12,517 bases of DNA from DASQTB01 sp035642095 (lineage in GTDB: Bacteria; Actinomycetota; UBA4738; CALAEC01). Position 1 is the stretch's first letter. Each line of letters opens with the position of its first letter. This document shows positions 1-6,704 of this stretch, piece after piece. Under the pieces are notes generated by a model, which worked only from the letters and a program-made list of their open reading frames with translations, had not been told where the DNA came from and did no database searches. The stretch covers positions 1-12,517 of the forward strand of contig DASQTB010000087.1 of the NCBI GenBank assembly GCA_035642095.1, read 5' to 3'. Made by a program: the position numbers and the translations under genes.

Positions 1-473
1 GAAGCCGGTAACCCTGGCCTACCGCGGTCTCGACGGAGAGGTCCGGACCACCACGATCCGGTTCTCGCCGGCCCCGGACGAGCTCGACCACTCCCGGGCG
101 ATGTTCGATCTCAAGGGGTCGCCCCGGGGAGGACCTGGAGATCGTGGTCGAGGTGGCTCCCGAGGTGGGCGATGAGGAGCCGGCCCGGAGCACGATGGGG
201 CGGCGTCGATCGATGCCGGGATCCCGTGGTAGTCGGCACTGTTCGGCCGAGACGCGCTGATCACCGCATATCAGGCACTCGGGGTGAACCCCTCGCCGGC
301 CTGGACCGCGCTCCGGGCCCTGGCGGAGCTGCAGGGCGATCGCGTCGACGAGTGGAGGGACGAGGAACCCGGCAAAATCTCGGTTGGACCTCGTGTTCAC
401 CAGCCGCGACGGCGTGACGGCCACCGAGGTCCCTCGGAAGGACGGAGAGATCGAGGTCCTGATCCGGCAGTGA
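1..473 (+). pseudogene. Glycogen debranching enzyme (amylo-alpha-1,6-glucosidase type), decayed fragment
   Basis: Three colinear pieces of one protein family are visible. Bases 2 to about 115 (frame 2) encode YRGLDGEVRTTTIRFSP..., typical of the end of the N-terminal beta-sandwich domain of bacterial debranching enzymes. The reading then shifts by one base within the G/C runs at about 112-130 and continues in frame 3 as PGEDLEIVVEVAPEVG. Around 203-379, back in frame 2, AGIPW-stop-SALFGRDALITAYQAL...DEWRDEEPGKI matches the start of the alpha/alpha-barrel catalytic domain. The TAG at 230-232 stands where a Tyr or Phe codon is expected. From 381, in frame 3, RLDLVFTSRDGV... to TGA 471-473 resembles the extreme C-terminus. 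Intact enzymes are around 650-720 residues, so the domain linker and most of the catalytic domain are missing. The gene begins left of the window. A chimeric assembly is the main alternative. Family recognition is from memory of conserved motifs. Confidence 0.62.
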
Positions 474-474
474 C

Positions 475-729
475 TCAGGGTTCGAGCCGGTAGACCAGTG
501 CGAACACGGCGGCGTCGGTGGAGCTGGAGGCCACGACCCGGCCGTCGCCGCCGATCGCCACCACCGAGACCACCCGCGCTCCGAGCCCCAGCCGCCGGAG
601 CTCGAGCATCGCCTTCCGGAGGGCCCGGAGGGCGGCCCACGGGCTCCGCTCGATCGGGGCGAGCATCAGCCCGTCGACCTGCCGTTCGGTGAACAGCGCA
701 AGACGAGCGGGCGATCGCATCGCGGGCAT
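475..729 (-). CDS. Small hypothetical protein (84 aa), possibly a truncated asparaginase-like C-terminus
   Basis: The ORF runs from ATG at 729 to TGA at 477-475. G/C at third codon positions is strong in its last 60 codons, which argues for real or recently real coding sequence. No clear ribosome binding site precedes the ATG, and the first 20 residues look less protein-like. The C-terminal half, SVVAIGGDGRVVASSSTD followed by FALVYRLEP, resembles the closing beta-strands of Ntn-type asparaginases (isoaspartyl peptidase / glycosylasparaginase), but the catalytic Thr region and the rest of that roughly 300-residue fold are absent. It may be the surviving tail of a deleted gene, next to the debranching-enzyme wreck whose stop codon lies one base away. 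It could equally be an unrelated small protein; the function is unknown. Confidence 0.35.
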   Translation of the reverse strand: MPAMRSPARLALFTERQVDGLMLAPIERSPWAALRALRKAMLELRRLGLGARVVSVVAIGGDGRVVASSSTDAAVFALVYRLEP

Positions 730-809
730 GGTGTCGAACCTTGCCCTGACAGTTCGCCTCGCGGCCGGGAACTCCTGCCCGCTCGGACCACGCCATGGGG
801 CGGGCAGGC

Positions 810-827
810 GGGGCCGAGGACGGCCTC
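810..827 (-). terminator. Hairpin at the 3' end of the E2-like gene
   Basis: GGCCG (812-816), loop AGGA and CGGCC (821-825) form a perfect stem. A G-T and a G-C pair at 811/826 and 810/827 extend it to 7 bp. It overlaps the stop codon of the acyltransferase-domain gene read on the minus strand. There is no U-tract after it, as is often the case in GC-rich actinobacteria, so termination activity is only plausible. Confidence 0.35.
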
Positions 828-1611
828 AGGTCTCGTACGACAGCGGGTTGGCCAGGTACTTCTTGATCGTCTCGGCCACCCCGGCGATGCCGTATCCGTC
901 CACCCACCGGTGGTCGATGGTGGCCGTGACGGGAAGGACCGGGCGGACCTGGACCTCGTCGCCGACGGCCCACGGCTTCCGCTCGATCTCGCCCACCAGG
1001 AGGATCATCGGGACCCGGTAGATCGGCGAGAGCGGGGCCCACCCCTCGCTGACGCCGAACACGCCCACGTTCGTGACCATGGCGCTGCCGAAAGCCTCAC
1101 GGGGCATGCCCATCGACGACAGATTCATCCGCAGGTTGGAGGTCAGGAAGGCGCTCAGCCGGAGTGACAGGCCAAGCAGCGATCGAGGGAGGATCTCCAT
1201 CATCCGCTTGGCCCGGTCGAGCTGGCCCTTCCCCGCCCGGGCCGCCGAGGCCCCCTCGTCGAGCTCCGCGGCGATCTCCGGAGCCGACTTCTCGTCGGCC
1301 CGGCGGACCTTGACCCCGGACAGGTCACCTTCACCGACCGCCACGATGACGAAGATGTCCACATTCTCCCGGCGATGGAATCGTCCCCTGGCCAGTCGGG
1401 TGTTCATGGAGGGGTTGTCGCGGAGGGCCAGGGCCAGGGCTCGGACGATCAGGTGGGTGGGGGTTACCCGGGCTCCCGTCCGCTCCCGAAGGACCTCGAT
1501 GGCGTCCAGGATCGGGTCCGCGTCGAAGTCCTGACGGCCGTACACCTGCGGGTCTTCGGGCCAGCCCCATACGGCCGTGGCGATCTTCCGCCAACCCCTC
1601 GCTCGCGTCAT
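826..1611 (-). CDS. 2-oxoacid dehydrogenase acyltransferase (E2) catalytic-domain protein, stand-alone
   Basis: This 261-residue protein corresponds to the catalytic (CAT-like) domain of dihydrolipoamide acyltransferases only. It has no lipoyl domain, no peripheral-subunit-binding domain and no Ala/Pro linker, whereas full E2 proteins are usually 400-600 residues. The family active-site signature is present as DHRWVDG at residues 233-239, with His234 and Asp238 as the expected catalytic pair. TNVGVFG at 180-186 matches the conserved SNLG-type strand. Start choice is firm: AAGGAG lies 5 nt before the ATG at 1611. It is divergent from aceE with a 107-nt gap, which suggests a metabolic link, but without a swinging lipoyl arm it cannot be a complete E2. 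It might act with a lipoyl domain in trans, form a core scaffold, or be a free CoA-dependent acyltransferase of CAT fold. The family is confident; the substrate is unknown. Confidence 0.85.
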   Translation of the reverse strand: MTRARGWRKIATAVWGWPEDPQVYGRQDFDADPILDAIEVLRERTGARVTPTHLIVRALALALRDNPSMNTRLARGRFHRRENVDIFVIVAVGEGDLSGVKVRRADEKSAPEIAAELDEGASAARAGKGQLDRAKRMMEILPRSLLGLSLRLSAFLTSNLRMNLSSMGMPREAFGSAMVTNVGVFGVSEGWAPLSPIYRVPMILLVGEIERKPWAVGDEVQVRPVLPVTATIDHRWVDGYGIAGVAETIKKYLANPLSYET

Positions 1612-1616
1612 TCGGG

Positions 1617-1622
1617 CTCCTT
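1617..1622 (-). promoter_or_regulatory. Ribosome binding site of the E2-like gene
   Basis: AAGGAG on the minus strand ends 5 nt before the ATG at 1611 and fixes that start. The 107-nt gap to aceE must also hold the promoters of both divergent genes. TAGCAT at 1628-1633 is a possible plus-strand -10, but no convincing -35 accompanies it. Confidence 0.65.
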
Positions 1623-1718
1623 ACCGATAGCATGGCATGGAGGGCATTCCCGGCGAAAGGAGACAGAGCGCCGGTCGGTTGACGCCCGCCGCGGCGGCGG
1701 CGAGCATGGGAGTCGGAC

Positions 1719-4391
1719 ATGGTCGAGATCTTCGGAGAGCAGCTTCCCGACAGCGACCCGCAGGAGACCGCGGAGTGGCTGGAGGCCCTGAACCAGGTCA
1801 TCGAGGGGTCCCCGGCCCGGGCCCGGTTCCTCCTCAATCGGCTGATCCGGGAGGCCCGGACCCGCAACGTCCCGCTGGCCTCACTGGTGTCGACGCCGTA
1901 CATCAACACGATCCCGCCCGAGCAGGAGCCCGACTTCCCCGGGGACGAGGACATCGAGCGCCGGATCCGGCGGATCATCCGGTGGAACGCCGTGGTCATG
2001 GTCAGTCGGGCCAACAAGCACTTCGACGGGATCGGCGGGCACATCTCGACCTACGCTTCCTCGGCCTCGCTGTTCGAGGTGGGCTTCAACCACTTCTTCC
2101 GGGGCAAGGACGCCGAGGGCGGCGGCGACCTGGTCGGCTTCCAGGGCCACGGGGCCCCGGGGATCTACGCCCGGGCGTACCTGGAGGGGCGGCTCTCGGA
2201 GGACCAGCTCGAGGCGTTCCGTCGCGAGGCTTTCGGCGGCGGGCTGTCGTCGTACCCGCACCCCCGGCTGATGCCACAGTTCTGGGAGTTCCCCACGGTG
2301 TCGATGGGGCTCTCGCCGCTTATGTCCATCTACCAGGCCCGGTTCAACAAGTACCTCCACGCCCGGGGGATCAAGGACACGTCGGACCAGCGGGTGTGGT
2401 GCTTCGTCGGCGACGGTGAGATGGACGAGCCGGAGTCCCTGGCCGGGCTGTCGATCGCGGCCCGGGAGGAGCTGGACAACCTGATCTTCGTGGTGAACTG
2501 CAACCTCCAGCGTCTCGACGGGCCGGTCCGGGGGAACGGGAAGATCATCCAGGAGCTGGAGTCGATCTTCCGGGGCGCCGGCTGGCACGTGATCAAGGTC
2601 ATCTGGGGCCGGGAGTGGGACGAGCTCCTGGCCAAGGACGCCGACGGCGTTCTGGTCAACAAGATGAACACCACGCTCGACGGTGAGTTCCAGAAGTACA
2701 CCGTCGAGTCCGGGGCGTACATCCGGGAACACTTCTTCGGCCCCGACCCTCGGCTCCAGGAGATGGTGGCCCACCTCTCCGACGACGACCTGTGGCGGCT
2801 CCGCCGGGGGGGTCACGACTACCGCAAGCTCCACGCGGCCTACCAGCGGGCCGTCGAGCTGAAGGGCGCGCCGGTGGTCATCCTGGCCAAGACGGTGAAG
2901 GGATGGGGCCTGGAGTCGATGGCCGGGCGAAACGTCACCCACCAGCAGAAGAAGCTGACCGAGGAGCAGCTCGAGAAGTTCCGCGACTCGCTGGAGCTCC
3001 CGATCAAGGACGAGGACGTTGTGGAGGGCTCGGCGCCGTACTACCACCCCGGCGAGGACTCCGAGGAGGTGCGGTACCTCAAGGAGCGCCGGAAGGAGCT
3101 CGGCGGCTTCCTTCCGGAGCGCCGAGCCGTCCCGGTCGACATCGCGTTCCCCAAGGACGACGTGTGGCAGGAGTTCTTCAAGGGCTCGGGGAAGCAGAAG
3201 GTGGCCACCACGATGGCCGCGGTCCGGGTCCTCCGATCGCTCCTCCGGGACGAGAAGGTCGGCAACCGGGTGGTCCCGATCATCCCCGACGAGGCCCGGA
3301 CGTTTGGCATGGAGTCGCTGTTCCCCGAGTTCAAGATCTACGCCCGGCACGGCCAGCTGTATGAGCCGGTCGACGCGAAGCACCTGCTGGCCTACAAGGA
3401 GGACGAGGCCGGGCAGGTCCTGGAGGAAGGGATCACCGAGGCCGGGTCGATGGCCTCGTTCACCGCGGCCGGCTCCTCGTACGCCAACATCGGCGAGCCG
3501 ATGATTCCGATGTTCTTCTTCTACTCGATGTTCGGGTTCCAGCGGATCGGTGACCTGATCTGGCAGGCCGCGGACCAGCGCGCCCGTGGGTTCCTGTTCG
3601 GGGCGACGTACGGGCGGACCACCCTCCAGGGCGAGGGCCTCCAGCACCAGGACGGCCACTCGCTCCTGGTGGCCACGACGAACCCCGCCGTCCGGGCCTA
3701 CGACCCGGCCTGGGCGTACGAGCTGGCGGTGGTCATTCGCGACGGCCTTCGCCGGATGTACGAGGAGAACGAGGACCTCATCTACTACCTGGCGGTGTAC
3801 AACGAGCCGGCGGTCCAGCCGGCCAAGCCGGAGGGGATCGACGAGGGGATCCTGGCCGGGCTGTACCGGTTCCAGGCGGCCGGCAACGACCGGCCGCACC
3901 GGGCCCAGCTGTTCGGTTCGGGTCCGATGCTCGGGGCGGCCCTCCGGGCCCAGGAGCTGCTGGCCGAGCACGAGGTCGCCGCCGACGTGTGGAGTGCCAC
4001 GTCGTATCAACAGCTCCGGATCGAGGCCCTGGAGGCGGAGCGGTGGAACCGGCTCCATCCGGGCGAGGCGAAGAGGACGCCGTATGTGACCAAGGTGCTG
4101 GAAGGCGCGGACGGCCCCGTGATCGCCGTATCGGACTCCATGAAGGCCATCCCCGACCAGGTCTCGAGGTGGATCCCCCAGCCGTTCGTGCCTCTGGGGA
4201 CCGACGGGTTCGGACGGTCGGATACCCGGGAGGCCCTCCGGCGGTTCTTCGAGGTCGACGCCGAGCATGTGACGGTGGCGACGCTGGCGGCCCTGGCCGA
4301 CATGGGAGAGGTCAAGCCCGAGGCCGTCGACGAAGCGATCAAGAAGTACGACATCGACCCCAACCGCCCCACCCCCCCGAGTCTCCCCTAG
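1719..4391 (+). CDS. aceE: Pyruvate dehydrogenase E1 component, homodimeric type
   Basis: This is the thiamine-diphosphate enzyme that decarboxylates pyruvate and reductively acetylates the lipoyl group of E2, the entry step from glycolysis to acetyl-CoA. The length (890 aa) equals E. coli AceE (887) and is near mycobacterial AceE. Visible landmarks: the ThDP/Mg motif GDGEMDEPES from residue 231 with Asn260/Asn262 in VVNCNLQRLDG; the mobile active-site loop VKGWGLESMAGRNVTHQQKK containing His408 (E. coli His407); Glu574 in EGITEAG (E. coli Glu571), which activates the cofactor; and GTDGFGRSDTRE followed by FEVDAEHV near the C-terminus. GGGAG at 1708-1712 stands 6 nt before the ATG. The gene looks intact and full length. 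It is divergent from an E2-like catalytic-domain gene. No true lipoyl E2 or lipoamide dehydrogenase gene is in the window, so those partners must lie elsewhere. Confidence 0.97.
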   Translation: MVEIFGEQLPDSDPQETAEWLEALNQVIEGSPARARFLLNRLIREARTRNVPLASLVSTPYINTIPPEQEPDFPGDEDIERRIRRIIRWNAVVMVSRANKHFDGIGGHISTYASSASLFEVGFNHFFRGKDAEGGGDLVGFQGHGAPGIYARAYLEGRLSEDQLEAFRREAFGGGLSSYPHPRLMPQFWEFPTVSMGLSPLMSIYQARFNKYLHARGIKDTSDQRVWCFVGDGEMDEPESLAGLSIAAREELDNLIFVVNCNLQRLDGPVRGNGKIIQELESIFRGAGWHVIKVIWGREWDELLAKDADGVLVNKMNTTLDGEFQKYTVESGAYIREHFFGPDPRLQEMVAHLSDDDLWRLRRGGHDYRKLHAAYQRAVELKGAPVVILAKTVKGWGLESMAGRNVTHQQKKLTEEQLEKFRDSLELPIKDEDVVEGSAPYYHPGEDSEEVRYLKERRKELGGFLPERRAVPVDIAFPKDDVWQEFFKGSGKQKVATTMAAVRVLRSLLRDEKVGNRVVPIIPDEARTFGMESLFPEFKIYARHGQLYEPVDAKHLLAYKEDEAGQVLEEGITEAGSMASFTAAGSSYANIGEPMIPMFFFYSMFGFQRIGDLIWQAADQRARGFLFGATYGRTTLQGEGLQHQDGHSLLVATTNPAVRAYDPAWAYELAVVIRDGLRRMYEENEDLIYYLAVYNEPAVQPAKPEGIDEGILAGLYRFQAAGNDRPHRAQLFGSGPMLGAALRAQELLAEHEVAADVWSATSYQQLRIEALEAERWNRLHPGEAKRTPYVTKVLEGADGPVIAVSDSMKAIPDQVSRWIPQPFVPLGTDGFGRSDTREALRRFFEVDAEHVTVATLAALADMGEVKPEAVDEAIKKYDIDPNRPTPPSLP

Positions 4392-4470
4392 CGATGGCTC
4401 GCCAGGACCACCGTGGCCAGGAGCCTCCTCACCCGGTCGAGCCAACGTTTCATGGCGTCGAACAGGAGCC

Positions 4471-4653
4471 GTGGGCTCGGTACACGGCGACGAGCCCGGG
4501 CCTCCGAGGGCTCACGGCCTGGATCGCGCGCCGGAAGCGAGGGGGGTCTCCGTTTCGAAAGGCGAGTTGCTGATCGTGCTGGCAGTCGGTGCCGTCGCAT
4601 TCGGGCTCCTCGGGATCGTCATGTGGGCCGTGCAGTCCGCGATTCGGCCCTGA
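4471..4653 (+). CDS. Possible small single-span membrane protein
   Basis: The reading frame from GTG 4471 to TGA 4651-4653 ends in a clear hydrophobic helix: KGELLIVLAVGAVAFG followed by LLGIVMWAVQSAIRP, with G/C-biased third positions and a basic residue just before the stop. The first half (about 28 residues) is Arg/Pro/Gly-rich and not convincing. AGGAG lies only 2 nt before the GTG at 4471, which is too close. A shorter form starting at TTG 4567 or GTG 4576 (with AAAGGCGAG upstream) would give a peptide of 25-30 residues. The last 35 nt overlap the end of the convergent acyltransferase gene. It follows aceE by about 80 nt and could be cotranscribed. It may be a real small membrane protein; the function is unknown and the start unresolved. 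Confidence 0.35.
   Translation: MGSVHGDEPGPPRAHGLDRAPEARGVSVSKGELLIVLAVGAVAFGLLGIVMWAVQSAIRP
4492..4513 (+). terminator. Weak hairpin downstream of aceE
   Basis: GAGCCC (4492-4497) and GGGCTC (4508-4513) form a 6-bp perfect stem with a 10-nt loop, about 100 nt after the aceE stop. No T-run follows, and it lies inside the putative small ORF, so it may be incidental. Confidence 0.2.
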
Positions 4654-5818
4654 GCGGGCGTTCGAAGCGGCCGAACACTGCCACCAGGCCGGTCAGGAAC
4701 ATCGCCGAAACACCGACCCAGAGCGGCCGCTCGAGCCACCAGCCGGAGGTCGGAGCACCCTGCCGGCCGAACCCCATCGGCCACAGCACCAGCACGGCGA
4801 GCAGGAACGCGGTCATGTGCCACAGGAACAGGGTCATGATCACGCTGTTGACGAAGATCGTGGCCTTCCAAGGCCGATCTCGCTGAAGCCATCGGGTCAG
4901 CCGATCTCGGAGCAGCAGTGCCAGCCCGATCGACCAGAACGCCATGGCCACCAGGCAGATGGTGGGCGGGTACGTGTTCGTGATCCGCTCCACGTCGGTC
5001 CCGAGGAGCGACTTCGGGTAGTGGCCGATGCCCGGGAACCACTCCCGGCCGGCGTCTCCGAAGATCGGGTTGGTCAGAAGGAGCAGCGTCGCCAGGCCTC
5101 CGAGGGCCAACCCCCACAGCGCCCGGCGTGAGAGCTTGGTGAGGTTCCCGTCGGCGTAGAAGAACCCCAGTTGGTGGGGGAGGAGCCACACGAAGGCCAC
5201 GTTGAGCCACCTCGCCTCCTCGAACGGGGTGATGAACCCGATGGCGTCCGAGGCCACCGCGCCGACCAGCATCACCACGACCACGGAAAGCCCGAACCGC
5301 TCGTGCAGCCGGATCATCACCGGGCTGAGCACGAGGACCCCCGCGTACACGGCCAGAAACCACAGCGGCCCGAACGGGATCGTGGCTCCCGGCGGGCGCA
5401 TCCCGCGGAGGAACGGCGTGGTCGGCGCGCCGACGTCGAGGAGATGGAGGACGATCTGGATCACCGCCCACGCGCCCATGAAGATCAGGGTCGGCCGGAG
5501 GAGCCGGGCCAGCCGGGTACGGACGAACTCCCACGTCGAGTCGCCCCGCCGGCGGAGCGCCCGGTAGGTGACCAGGTTCGAGAACCCGCCGACGAAGAAA
5601 AAGATCGGCATCACCTGGAGGAACCAGGTGGCGATCCACAGCCACGGCGTCCGGCCGATGGCGCTGGTGCTGCCGATCACGCCGTCCTCCCAGTAGAGGA
5701 CCCCCACCAGCCAGTGGCCGGCGACCACGACCAGGATGGAGGCCGCCCGGAGGAAGTCGACATAGCGGTCCCGCGTGGCGGGAGTTCGGGCCGCGAGCTC
5801 GTCCAGGCGACCGGTCAC
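4619..5818 (-). CDS. Acyltransferase family 3 integral membrane protein
   Basis: The 399-residue protein opens with RYVDFLRAASILVVVAGHW at about 18-36, the Acyltransferase_3 signature with Arg24 and the catalytic-type His35 on the first membrane helix. About ten hydrophobic helices follow, including IATWFLQVMPIFFFVGGFSN, GPLWFLAVYAGVLVLSPVMI and a late NSVIMTLFLWHMTAFLLAVL. Family members transfer acetyl, succinyl or other acyl groups to sugars of surface polysaccharides, lipids, peptidoglycan or antibiotics; the acceptor here cannot be read from sequence. The length is normal and there is no SGNH domain fusion. The start is GTG at 5818. No Shine-Dalgarno sequence precedes it, but GATAGT lies 6 nt upstream, suggesting a leaderless message. 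It is divergent from the PHP gene with a 44-nt gap and has no glycan gene neighbours. Confidence 0.9.
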   Translation of the reverse strand: MTGRLDELAARTPATRDRYVDFLRAASILVVVAGHWLVGVLYWEDGVIGSTSAIGRTPWLWIATWFLQVMPIFFFVGGFSNLVTYRALRRRGDSTWEFVRTRLARLLRPTLIFMGAWAVIQIVLHLLDVGAPTTPFLRGMRPPGATIPFGPLWFLAVYAGVLVLSPVMIRLHERFGLSVVVVMLVGAVASDAIGFITPFEEARWLNVAFVWLLPHQLGFFYADGNLTKLSRRALWGLALGGLATLLLLTNPIFGDAGREWFPGIGHYPKSLLGTDVERITNTYPPTICLVAMAFWSIGLALLLRDRLTRWLQRDRPWKATIFVNSVIMTLFLWHMTAFLLAVLVLWPMGFGRQGAPTSGWWLERPLWVGVSAMFLTGLVAVFGRFERPLRAESRTARPT

Positions 5819-5824
5819 GTCGCT

Positions 5825-5830
5825 ACTATC
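5825..5830 (-). promoter_or_regulatory. Probable -10 element of the acyltransferase gene
   Basis: GATAGT on the minus strand ends 6 nt before the GTG start at 5818, with no Shine-Dalgarno sequence between. That spacing puts the transcription start at or next to the start codon, as in leaderless actinobacterial genes. No clear -35 is visible. Confidence 0.35.
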
Positions 5831-5858
5831 GGTTCGACCCGGTCCCCGGTCCAGCGGT

Positions 5859-5864
5859 TACAGT
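5859..5864 (+). promoter_or_regulatory. Probable -10 element of the PHP gene
   Basis: TACAGT (TANNNT type) ends 7 nt before the GTG at 5872. If used, transcription begins at that codon, which supports 5872 over 5863 as the start because the 5863 GTG overlaps the hexamer itself. A TTCGAC at 5833-5838 is a poor and distant -35. Confidence 0.4.
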
Positions 5865-5871
5865 GGCCGCC

Positions 5872-6702
5872 GTGATCGATCTCCACGCTCACACCACCTT
5901 CTCGGACGGCACGTTCACGCCTGAGGAGCTGGTCAGGTTGGCCCGAGAACGTGGCCTGACCACCTTGGCCGTTACGGACCACGACTCCACGGAGGGCCTG
6001 CCCCGGACTTTCGCCGCCGCGGAAGCGGGGGGGATGGAGATCGTGCCCGGTGTCGAGTTCTCGACGGTTCGGGACAAACACGGAATCCACGTCCTGGCGT
6101 ACTGGATGCGGCTCGACGACGAGGACTTCCAGGCGGAGCTCGGCCGGCTCCGCGACGATCGGTTCCGTCGAGGGGAGCGGATGGTGGCGAAGCTGCGGGA
6201 GCTTGGCTACCCGATCACGTTCCAGCGGGTCCGGGAGATCGCCGAGGGCGGCAACATCGTCCGCCCCCACATCGCCCAGGTGCTGGTAGAGGCGGGGGTG
6301 GTCGCCACGATCGAGAACGCGTTCACCCCCGACCTGATCGGAGAGGGCGGCCGAGCGTACGTGGAGAAGCACGCCCTCGATCCCCTCGACGCGCTGCGTC
6401 TGATCAAGGCCGCCGGCGGCCTGGTCGTTGTGGCTCATCCGGGGTTGTTCCGGGAGCGACTCGGCGTTCCGGACGACGTGATCGAGGAGTTGGCCGACGC
6501 CGGCCTGGACGGCATCGAGGCCGGCCATCCCGACCATCCTCCGGAGGCCGAGGCGCGGTACCGGGAGATGGCCCGGCGGCTCGACCTGGTCGTCACCGGA
6601 TCGTCCGACTGCCACGGCACCCGGTTCGATCCGGTCCGGCTCGGATCGGTGACTACGGATCCCGAGGAGCTCGCCCGGCTGAAGGCGAAGGTACCGGCGT
6701 AA
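5872..6702 (+). CDS. PHP-domain metal-dependent phosphoesterase (RNase AM / YciV-like)
   Basis: All PHP metal-binding motifs are present (numbering from the upstream GTG at 5863): DLHAHTTFSDG with His8, His10 and Asp15; TDHDST with Asp39/His40; PGVEFS with Glu65; AHPGLF with His192; and SSDCHG with Asp249/His251. The order, the length (276-279 aa) and the middle insertion match the family of E. coli YciV (RNase AM), whose members are 5'-3' exoribonucleases or 3',5'-nucleotide bisphosphate phosphatases releasing phosphate from short RNAs or pAp. The GTG at 5872 gives MIDLHAHT, the usual N-terminus of the family, and fits the leaderless promoter. The GTG at 5863 would add three residues. The aldehyde dehydrogenase start follows 2 nt after the stop, so the two genes are almost certainly cotranscribed. 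The domain call is firm; the exact substrate is inferred. Confidence 0.9.
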   Translation: MIDLHAHTTFSDGTFTPEELVRLARERGLTTLAVTDHDSTEGLPRTFAAAEAGGMEIVPGVEFSTVRDKHGIHVLAYWMRLDDEDFQAELGRLRDDRFRRGERMVAKLRELGYPITFQRVREIAEGGNIVRPHIAQVLVEAGVVATIENAFTPDLIGEGGRAYVEKHALDPLDALRLIKAAGGLVVVAHPGLFRERLGVPDDVIEELADAGLDGIEAGHPDHPPEAEARYREMARRLDLVVTGSSDCHGTRFDPVRLGSVTTDPEELARLKAKVPA

Positions 6703-6704
6703 CC

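Noticed and set aside
478..489. GGTTCGAGCC, resembling a tRNA T-arm
   Set aside because: No acceptor, D or anticodon stems can be drawn around it; it is explained by the last codons of the minus-strand ORF.
1628..1641. Tandem GCATGGCATGG near the E2/aceE gap
   Set aside because: A two-copy 5-bp repeat is too short to support an operator and has no dyad symmetry.
1881..4445. 854-codon open frame on the strand opposite aceE
   Set aside because: It is antisense to an intact, motif-complete aceE. Long antisense frames are expected when third positions are nearly all G or C, and its product has low-complexity Arg/Pro/Gly/Leu composition.
4388..4600. 70-codon minus-strand ORF after aceE
   Set aside because: Arg/Pro-rich product without a recognisable domain, with no ribosome binding site noted and overlapping the better-supported plus-strand helix ORF.
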